Origin: Pseudomonas silvicola
GTDB taxonomy: Bacteria > Pseudomonadota > Gammaproteobacteria > Pseudomonadales > Pseudomonadaceae
Length of the DNA stretch: 64,000 nt
Reading direction: 5' to 3'
Assembly: GCF_026651855.1 (NCBI RefSeq)
Contig: NZ_CP093280.1
Location: forward strand, 7,338,501-7,402,500
Shown here: one piece after another, positions 35,987 to 45,137 of the stretch
Layout: each line of letters begins with the position of its first letter
Numbering within the stretch: position 1 is the first letter of the stretch
Notes under the pieces: generated by a model
What the model was told of the DNA's origin: nothing
Database searches by the model: none
Seen by the model: the letters and a program-made list of their open reading frames with translations, nothing else
Translations under genes and position numbers: made by a program

Positions 35987-36922
35987 GTGACCGAACACCC
36001 CACCGCTCACGACAGCGCCATGGACCAGGCCCTGGACTGGCTGATTCGCCTGGAGTGTGCCAGCGCCGCTGAGCGCCTGGCCTTTGAGCAGTGGCTGGCC
36101 GCCGAGCCCGCCAATGCCCAGGCTTTCGCCCAGGCCAGCGCCGTGTGGAACGGCCCGGCGGTGAACCAGGCGGCGCAGCAACTGCACACCGCAGCTACGC
36201 GTTCGTGGCGTGCGCGGCTGCGGCCGTATTTCAAGCCCATGGCGGCTGCGGCGGTGATACTGGTCGGCGTGTTCAGCTTTACCAACCTGCCCCTGCGCCT
36301 GGAAGCGGACCACCTGACCGTGGTAGGCGAACGCCAGCGCCTGCAACTGGACGATGGCTCCAAGGTGCTGCTAAACACCAATACGGCGTTCTCGGCCCAC
36401 ATCGACAAGGCCCAGCGTGAAGCCAGGTTGTACCAGGGCGAAGCCTTCTTCCAGGTCGCCGACAGCCGACAGCAGCCGCTGGAACTGCAGGCAGGCCCCG
36501 TGCGTGCCAGCGTGCGCGACACCGACTTCGCCGTGCGCCTGCTCGATGGCGTGGCCCAGGTCGAGGTGCAGCGCGGCAATGTCGACCTGCTGGGCGGTAA
36601 TGACGCGCGGGTGCGCCTGAGCGCCGGCGACAGCATCCGCATCAGCCCATCAGGCTTCGGCCAGCGCCAGCATCTGGACCCGCAAAAGGATCTGGCCTGG
36701 GTGCAGGGGCGCCTGGTATTCGAGAACTGCCCGCTGAGCCAGGTGCTGGACGAACTACGTCGGTACTACCCTGGCTGGATCGTCAACACCAATGACCGCC
36801 TGGCCCAGGTCGAGGTAACGGGCAACTATCGGTTGGAGAACCCCCTGGACGTGGTGCGCTCCCTGGCACATATCACCTCGGCGTCGATACGCGAGTACCC
36901 GGCGCTGGTTATTCTCAACTGA
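35987..36922 (+). CDS. FecR-type anti-sigma/signal-transfer protein (HasS-like)
   Basis: A 311-residue inner-membrane regulator that carries the signal from the receptor to the sigma factor. The N-terminal cytoplasmic domain (DQALDWLIRLECASAAERLAFEQWL) binds the sigma factor. One helix spans about residues 84-100 (AAAAVILVGVFSF). The periplasmic FecR domain has VVGERQRLQLDDGSKVLLNTNT, and the end has a secretin/TonB short N-like fold (DELRRYYPGWIV). GTG 35987 follows GAGGA by seven bases; the 34 codons before it have no such site. Confidence 0.9.
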   Translation: MTEHPTAHDSAMDQALDWLIRLECASAAERLAFEQWLAAEPANAQAFAQASAVWNGPAVNQAAQQLHTAATRSWRARLRPYFKPMAAAAVILVGVFSFTNLPLRLEADHLTVVGERQRLQLDDGSKVLLNTNTAFSAHIDKAQREARLYQGEAFFQVADSRQQPLELQAGPVRASVRDTDFAVRLLDGVAQVEVQRGNVDLLGGNDARVRLSAGDSIRISPSGFGQRQHLDPQKDLAWVQGRLVFENCPLSQVLDELRRYYPGWIVNTNDRLAQVEVTGNYRLENPLDVVRSLAHITSASIREYPALVILN

Positions 36923-37009
36923 AAAAGGTTCGCTGGCGAGCCCGCCCGGGCGACGGCGCCCGCCGCCAGCGGCAGCCAAAATTTTTTTACGCGATTGCCT
37001 GCCCTGCCA

Positions 37010-37019
37010 CGTCTCGTTA
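37010..37019 (+). promoter_or_regulatory. candidate ECF (HasI-type) -10 element upstream of the TonB receptor
   Basis: CGTCTCGTTA with TTGCC at 36995-36999. A similar pair (TTGCC at 39723-39727, CGTCTAGTAA at 39737-39746) precedes haem oxygenase. The shared layout upstream of the two genes expected to need the adjacent sigma factor is the only support. Confidence 0.4.
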
Positions 37020-37091
37020 TAGCCAATGAAAGTGATTCGTATTTTGAATCCGCTCGACACTATAACGCCGCGCGACAGGGAGCGCCCTTCG

Positions 37092-39665
37092 ATGTCCTCA
37101 GGTTTCAAGCATTCCAGCATTGCCACCCCCGGCCCTCGCACGTTGTCCGTGCTGACCATGGCCATCCTGCTCGCCGCCACCCAGGTCACCCCGGCCGTGG
37201 CCGCCGAACCCGCTGGCAGCACCCAGGCCATGGGCAATTACACGTTTGCCATCGGCCAGCAGTCGCTGGTCTCGGCCATCAACGCTTTCACCCAGGTGAC
37301 CGGTTGGCAGGTGGGGCTGTCGGCCGACCTGGCGCGTGACGTGCAGTCACCCGGTGTGCGCGGTTCCCTGAAACCTGACCAGGCCCTGGACCGCCTGTTG
37401 ATCGGTACCAACCTGAGCGTGCACAAGGTGGGCCCCAACAACGTGGTGCTGGAACGCCGCAACACCGGCGCCCTGGCCCTGCAGCAAGTGACCGTCAGCG
37501 CCACGCGCAGCGCCCAAGACGTGAACAGCGTGCCCAGCACCGTCACCGTCCAGGACCGCGATGCCCTGGACCGCAACAACGTCAACACCATCAAGGAACT
37601 GGTGCGCTATGAACCGGGTGTATCGGTAGGCGGCACCGGCCAGCGCGCGGGTATCAGCGGCTATAACATCCGCGGCATCGATGGCGACCGGGTACTGACC
37701 CAGGTCGACGGCGTGGAAATTCCCGACAGTTTCTTCAACGGCCCCTACGCCCAGACCAACCGCAACTACGTGGACCCTGAAATCGTCAAGCGCGTGGAAA
37801 TCCTGCGCGGCCCGGCCTCGTCCCTGTATGGCAGCAACGCCATCGGCGGTGCGGTGAGCTACTACACCCTGGATCCGGACGACATCATCAAGCCTGGCAA
37901 GGACGTGGGCGCGCGCCTGAAGGCCGGCTACAGCTCCGCAGACCGCAGCTGGCTGAAATCCGGCACCGTGGCGGGCCGTGAAGGCGACTTCGACGCCTTG
38001 CTGCATTTCAGCCAGCGCGACGGCCACGAAACCGAGTCGTATGGCAGCCACGGCGGCACCGGCCTGGGCCGCACCGCCGCCAACCCCGAAGACGCCACCA
38101 CCACCAACGTATTGGCCAAGCTGGGCTGGAACTACGGCGATGACGCACGCCTGGCCCTCACCTACGAAAAATACAAGGACGACCGCGACACCAACCAGAA
38201 AAGCGCGGTTGGGGGCCCATTCGTCAACGGCGCGGGCTTCGGGATGTACAGGGCTCGCAGTGGCAACACCACCACTTCGCGCGAACGCTTCGGCATCGAG
38301 AACACGTTCGGCCTGGACAGCGTGCTGGCGGACCACGTGAAGTGGACCCTCAACTATCAGTTGGCCAAGACCGACGAAAGCACCAACGAAATCTACGCGC
38401 CGTCGCGGGTGGTGCAACGTCTGCGTGACACCCAGTACAAGGAACGCCAGTGGGTATTCGATGGCCAGTTGGACAAGTCCTTCGCCATCGCCGATACCGA
38501 CCACCACCTGACCTACGGCACCACCATCAAGCAGCAGAAAGTGACCGGGCTGCGCACCGGTACCGGCACCTGCCTGAGCGTGGCCGCGTACTGCAGCGCC
38601 ATCGGCGCCACCAGCACCAACACCTCCGACACCCTGACACCGGCCAGCGACTTCCCGGACCCCACGGTCAACACCTACAGCCTGTTCGCCCAGGACGAGA
38701 TCAAGTGGAACCAGTGGACCTTCCTGCCGAGCGTGCGCTACGACTACACCCAGATGAAGCCGCACGTGACCCAGGAGTTCCTCAACACCGCTGCCCAGAG
38801 CGGCGACGCCATCAGCACCGAGGAGAAGCGCTGGCACAAGGCCACGCCAAAACTGGGCCTGACCTACGCCTTCAATGACAACTACACCTGGTACGGCCAA
38901 TACGCCGAGGGTTTCCGTACGCCAACCGCCAAGGCCCTGTATGGCCGCTTCACCAACACCTCCCAAGGCTATACCGTAGCGCCCAACCCGGATCTCAAAC
39001 CTGAAAGCAGCAAGAGTTTCGAGACCGGCCTGCGCGGCCAGTTCGAGCATGGCAACTTCGACCTGGCGGTGTTCTACAACAAATACCACGACTTCATCGA
39101 CGAGAACTCGCTGACCCCAGGCTACACCGAGACGACCTTCCAGAGCGTCAACATCAAGAAGGCCACCATCAAGGGTGCCGAGGTCAAGGGCCGCCTGAAC
39201 CTGGACTACTTCGGCCTGCCGGCCGGTCTGTATACCCAGGGTTCGGTGAGCTACGCCTATGGCCGCAACGATGACGACGGCCAACCCCTCAACAGCATCA
39301 ACCCGCTGACCGGCGTGTTCGGCCTGGGCTACGACCAGGACAACTACGGCGGCCTGCTGAGCTGGACCGTGGTCAAGCGCAAGGACCGGGTCGACGATTC
39401 CACCTTCCACGCCCCCGATGGCACCAGCAGCCAGTTCAGGACCCCGGGCTTCGGCGTGCTGGACCTGACCGGCTACTACAAGGTCACCCAGGACGTGACC
39501 CTCAGCGCCGGCCTGTACAACCTCGCCGACAAGAAATACTGGCTGTGGGATGACGTGCGCGGCTACGACGGCGTCGGCGAAGCCGGTGTGACGCAGCCGG
39601 CCAACATGGACCGCCTGACCGCGCCTGGCCGCAACTTCTCCATCAACGTGGTCTGGGACATCTGA
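37092..39665 (+). CDS. TonB-dependent haem receptor with signalling domain (HasR-like)
   Basis: An 857-residue outer-membrane transporter. After a signal peptide (cleavage near AVAAEPA) comes a short secretin/TonB N-terminal signalling domain (YTFAIGQQSLVSAINAFTQVTGWQVG). The plug follows (RVEILRGPASSLYGSNAIGGAVSYYT), then the barrel, ending in Ile after a terminal strand (NFSINVVWDI). The barrel has the haem-receptor pair FRTP and NPDL (usually FRAP/NPNL). No His lies between these two motifs, where classical haem receptors keep a haem ligand. ATG 37092 follows AGGGAG by nine bases. The signalling domain fits control through the upstream FecR and sigma factor. Confidence 0.87.
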   Translation: MSSGFKHSSIATPGPRTLSVLTMAILLAATQVTPAVAAEPAGSTQAMGNYTFAIGQQSLVSAINAFTQVTGWQVGLSADLARDVQSPGVRGSLKPDQALDRLLIGTNLSVHKVGPNNVVLERRNTGALALQQVTVSATRSAQDVNSVPSTVTVQDRDALDRNNVNTIKELVRYEPGVSVGGTGQRAGISGYNIRGIDGDRVLTQVDGVEIPDSFFNGPYAQTNRNYVDPEIVKRVEILRGPASSLYGSNAIGGAVSYYTLDPDDIIKPGKDVGARLKAGYSSADRSWLKSGTVAGREGDFDALLHFSQRDGHETESYGSHGGTGLGRTAANPEDATTTNVLAKLGWNYGDDARLALTYEKYKDDRDTNQKSAVGGPFVNGAGFGMYRARSGNTTTSRERFGIENTFGLDSVLADHVKWTLNYQLAKTDESTNEIYAPSRVVQRLRDTQYKERQWVFDGQLDKSFAIADTDHHLTYGTTIKQQKVTGLRTGTGTCLSVAAYCSAIGATSTNTSDTLTPASDFPDPTVNTYSLFAQDEIKWNQWTFLPSVRYDYTQMKPHVTQEFLNTAAQSGDAISTEEKRWHKATPKLGLTYAFNDNYTWYGQYAEGFRTPTAKALYGRFTNTSQGYTVAPNPDLKPESSKSFETGLRGQFEHGNFDLAVFYNKYHDFIDENSLTPGYTETTFQSVNIKKATIKGAEVKGRLNLDYFGLPAGLYTQGSVSYAYGRNDDDGQPLNSINPLTGVFGLGYDQDNYGGLLSWTVVKRKDRVDDSTFHAPDGTSSQFRTPGFGVLDLTGYYKVTQDVTLSAGLYNLADKKYWLWDDVRGYDGVGEAGVTQPANMDRLTAPGRNFSINVVWDI

Positions 39666-39670
39666 GGCCA

Positions 39671-39715
39671 TTCGCGGTACCGTTGCCCCAGGTGACGGTA
39701 CCGCGAAGTTTTTTT
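39671..39715 (+). terminator. rho-independent terminator after the TonB receptor gene
   Basis: TTCGCGGTACCG and CGGTACCGCGAA form a perfect 12-bp stem with a 13-base loop, followed by seven T. Haem oxygenase downstream must therefore use its own promoter. Confidence 0.9.
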
Positions 39716-39778
39716 ACTGAGTTTGCCGCGCTGGAACGTCTAGTAAGGCAACCTCTACTGTTTTCAAGGACCCCTGCC

Positions 39779-40393
39779 ATGAGTGCCATCGAAACCCACG
39801 CCGCCCCTGCGGCCGAGCAGCCGGCCCTGCGTTCCGCGCGCCTGCGCCAGGCCAGCGCCGTGCTGCACGACCAACTGGAACATGCGGTCGGCGCCCACGC
39901 CCCGTTCGAAAGCCGTGAAAGCTACGGCCGTTTCCTGCAGATGCAGTACCTGTTCCAGTCCGAGCTCAAGGGCTTGTACAACGACCCCGAGCTGAACCAG
40001 CTGTTCCCGGACCTGGCCTCGCGCTGCCGCGCCGACGCCGCCCTGGCCGACCTCAACGACCTTGGCCTGGCCGTGCCTGCCGCCGTGCCCGGCGCCCTGA
40101 TCGCCCCCAACCGTGCCACTGCCCTGACCTGGATTCGCGTGTCCGAGGGGTCGAAGCTGGGCGCTGCCATTCTGATCAAGCGCGCCGAGGCCATGGGCCT
40201 GAGCGAAAGCTTTGGTGCCCGCCACCTGGCAGAGCCTGAAGGCGGCCGCATGCGTGGCTGGAAAGCCTTCAACGCCATCTTCGATGCGCTACCCTTCACC
40301 CCCACCGAAGAAGCGGACGCCGATCAGGCCGCGGTTGACGCCTTTTCCCGTCTGCAAATACTCTTGCAGCACACTTATTCCGCCCATGCCTGA
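39779..40393 (+). CDS. hemO: haem oxygenase (HemO/PigA type)
   Basis: A 204-residue bacterial haem oxygenase that opens imported haem to release iron, CO and biliverdin. The proximal His is in ASAVLHDQLEHAV, and the distal-helix region is TWIRVSEGSKLGAAILIKRA, a glycine/serine-containing helix typical of the family. ATG 39779 has AAGGA about nine bases upstream. It sits between the haem receptor and ybaN, with its own promoter-like element (CGTCTAGTAA at 39737) after the receptor terminator. Confidence 0.92.
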   Translation: MSAIETHAAPAAEQPALRSARLRQASAVLHDQLEHAVGAHAPFESRESYGRFLQMQYLFQSELKGLYNDPELNQLFPDLASRCRADAALADLNDLGLAVPAAVPGALIAPNRATALTWIRVSEGSKLGAAILIKRAEAMGLSESFGARHLAEPEGGRMRGWKAFNAIFDALPFTPTEEADADQAAVDAFSRLQILLQHTYSAHA

Positions 40394-40402
40394 GTTGAAT
40401 CT

Positions 40403-40424
40403 GGCCGGTGGTTCGCCACCGGCC
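40403..40424. terminator. short hairpin between hemO and the ybaN-like gene
   Basis: GGCCGGTGG and CCACCGGCC pair around a 4-base loop. No T tract follows; it could be an intercistronic stabiliser. Confidence 0.4.
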
Positions 40425-40450
40425 GGCCGCTGCCTTCACACGTTGACCCC

Positions 40451-40849
40451 ATGACCCGCCCACTGCCCTCCAAAACCGCGCGCATCCTCTTCGGCCTGCT
40501 CGCCTACGTCAGCCTGGGCATCGGCCTGGTGGCCATCGTCATCCCCGGCCTGCCCACCACCGAGTTCATCCTGCTGGCCGCCTGGGCCGCCACCCGTAGC
40601 TCGCCGCGCCTGAGTGCCTGGTTGGAAACCCACCGGTTATTCGGGCCCATCCTCAGCAACTGGCGCAATGGCAAGGTGATCGTGCGCCGCGCCAAGGTCA
40701 GCGCCACCCTGAGCATGCTGGTGTGTTCCGTGGTCATGGTCCTGACCCTCAAACATGCCTGGCCGCTGTATGCCGCCATTGGCTGCATGCTGGTGGTGAA
40801 CCTGTGGATCTGGTCGCGCCCCGAGGCACCGCCTGTCAAAAATATTTAA
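40451..40849 (+). CDS. YbaN/DUF454-family inner-membrane protein
   Basis: A 132-residue protein with three hydrophobic segments (LFGLLAYVSLGIGLVAIVIPGLP, LSMLVCSVVMVLTL, PLYAAIGCMLVVNLWIW) and the family motif IPGLPTTEFILLAAWAATRSSPRL. DUF454 genes often sit next to haem oxygenase or haem uptake genes in proteobacteria, as here; the biochemical role is unknown. It begins 57 bases after hemO and is probably in the same transcript. Confidence 0.88.
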   Translation: MTRPLPSKTARILFGLLAYVSLGIGLVAIVIPGLPTTEFILLAAWAATRSSPRLSAWLETHRLFGPILSNWRNGKVIVRRAKVSATLSMLVCSVVMVLTLKHAWPLYAAIGCMLVVNLWIWSRPEAPPVKNI

Positions 40850-40966
40850 AGTTGCAACATTTGCCGCCGATGTCTCGTTAACGCTGGAAGGATCCGGCGG
40901 GCAGGGCCGTGCCCCCAAGGGCTGGGCTCTCGCTGTCCCGACTGGTCAACTCGTGAGTGCGCGCCC

Positions 40967-43105
40967 ATGTTCGACAAACTCTCCATCCGCTTGAAAATCG
41001 TGCTGTTGGCCGGTCTTTGCCTGTTGGGCGTGGCCGGGCTGATCGTCGGGATAAACCTGTACCAGACCCGCGAGAACAACGCGCTGGTGAGTGCGTCGAG
41101 TCGCAAGATGCTCACCGACAGCGTTCAGAATTTGCTACAGACCAAAGCGGCGGAAAATGCCGCGCAAATGCAGAAAACCTTCGGCGATAACCTGCTGGTG
41201 GCCAACGCCGCCGCCGACCAGATCATCGGCCTGCGCAGCCTGGCCGGGCGTCGCGGCCTGTCCCCGGCCGCCCTGCGCGAAGACATCAACCAGGCCATCA
41301 AGGCCATCTTCGACCGCAACCCTCGGGTGCTGGGCGTGTGGGCAGCCTTCGAGCCTCAGGCCCTGGACGGCCATGATGCCGACTTCGTCAACGATGACAA
41401 ACGTTCATCCAACCAGAGCGGGCGCTACGCCCCCTACTGGAGCCGCGCCAACGGCACCGCGCTGAATACCGTGACCGCCGAAAGCGACATGAACAAGACT
41501 GACCTGACCCTCACCGGCGTGCCCTACAACGCCTGGTACACCTGTGCCCGGGACAGCGGCAAACCGTGCCTGCTGCAACCCTATACCGACACCGTGGGGG
41601 GCAAGCTGATGCTGATGAGCAGCATTGCCGTGCCCCTGCGCGACCAGGGCAAAGTGATCGGCGTGGTGGGTGTCGATGTAGCTCTGGACTCGCTGCAGAC
41701 GTCGGCCGAAGCCTCCCAGCGGGACCTCTTCAACGGCGCCGGGCACATGATGATTGTCTCCACCGCCGGCGCCCTGGCCGCCAACAGTGGCGATGCCAGC
41801 CTGCTGGGCAAGAAAGTCGACCAGGTGCTGGGCGAAGACGGCCGGCAGATCGTGCAACTGATCAACGCCAACCAGCCCAAGGTACTCAAGCAGGGTGACC
41901 TGATTCGCGCCATTTACCCTGCCCCGGCCATCACCGATGGCACACCGTGGGGCGTGGTCATCGACCTGCCGGAAAAAGTCCTGCTGGCCGACGCCACCAC
42001 ACTGCAAGGGGTGCTGGTCAGCGCCCAGACCCGCGGCACCATCACCATGATCGTGGTCGGTGCCCTCGCCACCCTGGCCGGCCTGGTCCTGTTGTGGCTG
42101 ACCGCGAGTGGCGTCACCCGCCCGATCAACAGCGTGGCCGCCATGCTCAAGGATATCGCCAGTGGCGACGGCGACCTGACCCAGCGCCTGAAGTACGCCA
42201 AGCAAGACGAACTGGGCGAACTGGTGAGTTGGTTCAACCGCTTCCTGGACAAGCTGCAACCCACCATCGCCAAGATCAAGCAGACCGTCAGCGATGCACG
42301 CAGCACCGCCGACCAGTCGTCGGACATCGCCCGACGCACCAGTGATGGCATGCAGGTGCAGTTCCGCGAGATCGATCAGGTGGCCACTGCTTCCAACGAA
42401 ATGAGCGCCACGGCCCACGATGTCGCCAACAGCGCGTCCAACGCCGCCACCGCCGCCCGTGGCGCCGACCAGTCGGCCAAGGACGGGTTGGCGATCATCG
42501 AGCGCAGCACCCGTGATATCAACTTGCTGGCCGAAGAGGTGAGCAAGGCGGTGGGCGAAGTGGAAGCCCTGGCGGTCAACAGCGAGCAGATCGGCTCGGT
42601 GCTGGAAGTGATCCGCAGCATCGCCGAACAGACCAACCTGCTGGCCCTGAACGCCGCCATCGAAGCGGCGCGTGCCGGGGAGAGCGGCCGCGGTTTTGCC
42701 GTGGTGGCCGACGAGGTGCGCAACCTGGCCAAGCGTACCCAGGACTCGGTGGAAGAGATTCGCCACGTGATCGAGCGTATCCAGAACGGCACCCGCGGTG
42801 TGGTGCAGACCATGCACTCCAGCCAGACCAAGGCCCAGGACAACGCCGTGCAGATCAACCAGGCCGTGCAGGCGCTGGGCAAGATCAGTGAAGCAGTGAC
42901 GGTGATCAGCGACATGAACCTGCAGATCGCCAGTGCTGCCGAGGAACAGAGCGCCGTGGCCGAGGAGGTCAACCGTAACGTCTCGGCCATTCGCACGGTC
43001 ACCGAAACCCTCACCGGCCAGGCAACCGAATCGGCTCAGGTAAGCAGCCAGCTCAACGCCCTGGCCAGCCAGCAGATGAAACTGATGGATCAATTCCGCG
43101 TTTGA
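40967..43105 (+). CDS. methyl-accepting chemotaxis protein with double-CACHE sensor
   Basis: A 712-residue chemoreceptor. A first helix ([19 protein letters not shown]), a periplasmic double-CACHE domain (about 35-355), a second helix ([20 protein letters not shown]), HAMP and a long signalling coiled coil are visible. The conserved hairpin tip reads [32 protein letters not shown]. The ligand domain has [12 protein letters not shown] and VGVDVALD, resembling the Tyr/Arg/Trp and Asp positions of amino-acid-type CACHE receptors such as PctA; amino acids are therefore a reasonable guess. No C-terminal CheR/CheB-tethering pentapeptide is apparent (the chain ends LMDQFRV). Confidence 0.92.
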   Translation: MFDKLSIRLKIVLLAGLCLLGVAGLIVGINLYQTRENNALVSASSRKMLTDSVQNLLQTKAAENAAQMQKTFGDNLLVANAAADQIIGLRSLAGRRGLSPAALREDINQAIKAIFDRNPRVLGVWAAFEPQALDGHDADFVNDDKRSSNQSGRYAPYWSRANGTALNTVTAESDMNKTDLTLTGVPYNAWYTCARDSGKPCLLQPYTDTVGGKLMLMSSIAVPLRDQGKVIGVVGVDVALDSLQTSAEASQRDLFNGAGHMMIVSTAGALAANSGDASLLGKKVDQVLGEDGRQIVQLINANQPKVLKQGDLIRAIYPAPAITDGTPWGVVIDLPEKVLLADATTLQGVLVSAQTRGTITMIVVGALATLAGLVLLWLTASGVTRPINSVAAMLKDIASGDGDLTQRLKYAKQDELGELVSWFNRFLDKLQPTIAKIKQTVSDARSTADQSSDIARRTSDGMQVQFREIDQVATASNEMSATAHDVANSASNAATAARGADQSAKDGLAIIERSTRDINLLAEEVSKAVGEVEALAVNSEQIGSVLEVIRSIAEQTNLLALNAAIEAARAGESGRGFAVVADEVRNLAKRTQDSVEEIRHVIERIQNGTRGVVQTMHSSQTKAQDNAVQINQAVQALGKISEAVTVISDMNLQIASAAEEQSAVAEEVNRNVSAIRTVTETLTGQATESAQVSSQLNALASQQMKLMDQFRV

Positions 43106-43141
43106 CGGTCCAATCCTGAGTGGTAGGCGATCATGCGTGGA

Positions 43142-43206
43142 GGTAGCCGCTGGCTTGGCAGCGAGCTTCCAGGCCTCAATAGCTCGCTGGCAAACCAGCG
43201 CCTACC
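43142..43206. repeat. long intergenic hairpin between the chemoreceptor and CoA-transferase genes
   Basis: Arms of 26 bases, from GGTAGCCGCTGG to CCAGCGCCTACC, with few mismatches and a 13-base loop. They contain AGCGAGCT/AGCTCGCT as in the hairpins at 11781 and 17913. It probably ends the chemoreceptor transcript. Confidence 0.65.
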
Positions 43207-43229
43207 GGCCACCCAGGAGGACTGACGCA

Positions 43230-44609
43230 ATGCCTGATTTACTCGCCACCCTTGCCCAGGCACTGGGCTTGCCTTCGCAGGAACGGCCCCTGGTCAGCTT
43301 TACGGGCACCGGGGCCCTGCCCTCCACCTTCGCCGTGACCGACTTTGCCAGCGCCAGTATTGCTGTCGCCGGCCTGGCGGTGGCCGAGCTGTTGCGCCAA
43401 CAGGGCCAACCGGTGCATACCCTGGAAGTGGACCGCCGCCTGGCCTCGTTCTGGTTCGCCAGCAGCCTGCGCCCCATGGGCTGGGAGCCCGCACCCTCCT
43501 GGGACCCGATTGCGGGGGACTACGCCACGGTCGATGGCTGGATTCGCCTGCACACCAACGCACCGCATCACCGTGCCGCGGCCTTGAGCGTGCTGGGCGA
43601 CTGCGCGGGCCGGGATGCCGTGGCCGCAGCGGTCAGCAGTTGGCAGGCGGAGGCACTTGAAAGCGCCGTGGTCGCCGCCGGTGGTTGCGCCGCGCAGATG
43701 CTGGACCTTAAGCAGTGGAGTGCACACCCCCAGGGCAAGGCCGTGGGGGCCGAACCGCTAGCCGCCAGGCAGGCAGGCCCGGAACACGCGCCCCTGACGT
43801 GGCGCGGCAGCCGTGCGCAACCGCTGGCCGGCATCAAGGTACTGGACCTGACACGCATCCTCGCAGGGCCAGTAGCTACTCGCTTTCTCGCCTCGATGGG
43901 CGCCGACGTCCTGCGAATAGACCCGCCGGGCTGGGAGGAGCCCGCGCTGGCGCCCGAAGTTACCCTCGGCAAGCGCTGTGCTCGCCTGGACTTGCATGAC
44001 AGCCTGGACCGCATCAGTTTCGAACGGCTGCTGGCCCAGGCCGATGTGTTCGTGCACGGTTACCGCGCCGACGCGCTGGAACGCCTGGGGTACGACGCCG
44101 CGCGGCTGCAACAACTGGCGCCGGGGCTGGTCAATGTCAGCCTCAATGCCTACGGCTGGACCGGGCCGTGGCGCAACCGGCGCGGTTTCGACAGCCTGGT
44201 GCAAATGAACACGGGTATCGCTGCAGCTGGGCAGCGATGGCGGCAGGCCGACAAACCCGTGCCGCTGCCGGTCCAGGCGCTGGACATGGCCACCGGCTAC
44301 CTGATTGCCGCAGCCGCCATCGATGGCGTGCGCGAGCGACTGGCGAGCGGCCGTGGCAGCACATCGCGCCTGTCCCTGGCGCGCACCGCCAAGGCGTTGG
44401 TTGACCATGGCCAGGTCACCACCGATCTGCCCCTTGCCGCGCAAGCCAGCGGCGACCTGGCCAGCCAGATCGAGCACACCCCATGGGGCCCGGCGCAGCG
44501 CCTTTCACCGCCGCTGCGTATACCGGGAACCCCCATGCAGTGGGCCTGCCCCGCCAGCGAACTGGGTTCCTCGCCTGCCACTTTCAACGACGCACTGCAG
44601 TTCCTGTAG
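43230..44609 (+). CDS. CoA-transferase family III (CaiB/BaiF-like) protein
   Basis: A 459-residue protein of the CaiB/Frc fold. The CoA-transferase N-terminal-type motif LAGIKVLDLTRILAGPVATRFLASMGADVLRID lies at about residue 195, later than usual. The first 190 residues contain a segment (DGWIRLHTNAPHHRAAALSVLG) typical of the C-terminal half of such enzymes, so the domains look rearranged or duplicated. Asp352 (QALDMATGYL) is a candidate for the catalytic Asp that carries the acyl-CoA intermediate. AGGAGG lies nine bases before ATG 43230. Substrate unknown. Confidence 0.82.
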   Translation: MPDLLATLAQALGLPSQERPLVSFTGTGALPSTFAVTDFASASIAVAGLAVAELLRQQGQPVHTLEVDRRLASFWFASSLRPMGWEPAPSWDPIAGDYATVDGWIRLHTNAPHHRAAALSVLGDCAGRDAVAAAVSSWQAEALESAVVAAGGCAAQMLDLKQWSAHPQGKAVGAEPLAARQAGPEHAPLTWRGSRAQPLAGIKVLDLTRILAGPVATRFLASMGADVLRIDPPGWEEPALAPEVTLGKRCARLDLHDSLDRISFERLLAQADVFVHGYRADALERLGYDAARLQQLAPGLVNVSLNAYGWTGPWRNRRGFDSLVQMNTGIAAAGQRWRQADKPVPLPVQALDMATGYLIAAAAIDGVRERLASGRGSTSRLSLARTAKALVDHGQVTTDLPLAAQASGDLASQIEHTPWGPAQRLSPPLRIPGTPMQWACPASELGSSPATFNDALQFL

Positions 44610-44768
44610 ACCAGGCGAAGCGCGGGAACCGGTGGCCCCGCGGTTGCTGGAGCTACGCGGTGCCTGCTTTTCCCGAGCTTCGTCCGGTCCTGGAGACACC
44701 TCAGTTGCCGAACCTGATGCCGGCTGTTGGGTCTATCCTCTACGTTTCCGCCTACAAGGAGCCCCACC

Positions 44769-45137
44769 ATGGCCCTGTTCGAACCTGGCCGCCTGCACCT
44801 GCAGCACGCCGCTTTGCAGCCCAACGATTTCAGCTATGAAGTCAATCTGTACTACGAGGTGCTGGACGACGCCGGCCGCGGCCGTTACGTGCAATTCAAG
44901 GTCGAAGGCCATATCAACGAAAAAACCTTCCAGGATGAATTCCAGTTGGGCAAGGACGATTGGTACAACTTCGCCAGTTCCGCCGACCATATCGCTCGCA
45001 AGAATGGCCTGCCAGCCGCTAGTGTCCTGGCCGTTTCCCTGCACCATCACTATGATGCCGTCTTCGAAGATATACGCAGCAAGATCGGCGCTCAGTCGGG
45101 CGATTGCGTGTCGCCCGAGCACCTGGATTCGCGGTAG
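44769..45137 (+). CDS. DUF5064-type protein
   Basis: A 122-residue soluble protein (MALFEPGRLHLQHAAL start) resembling the pseudomonad DUF5064 family, with no known function. AAGGAG lies eight bases upstream of ATG 44769. The last 15 codons overlap, antisense, the end of the RES-domain gene, so the two genes are convergent with a 46-base overlap. The final stretch (SGDCVSPEHLDSR) may be an extension produced by readthrough into that gene rather than family sequence. Confidence 0.65.
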   Translation: MALFEPGRLHLQHAALQPNDFSYEVNLYYEVLDDAGRGRYVQFKVEGHINEKTFQDEFQLGKDDWYNFASSADHIARKNGLPAASVLAVSLHHHYDAVFEDIRSKIGAQSGDCVSPEHLDSR

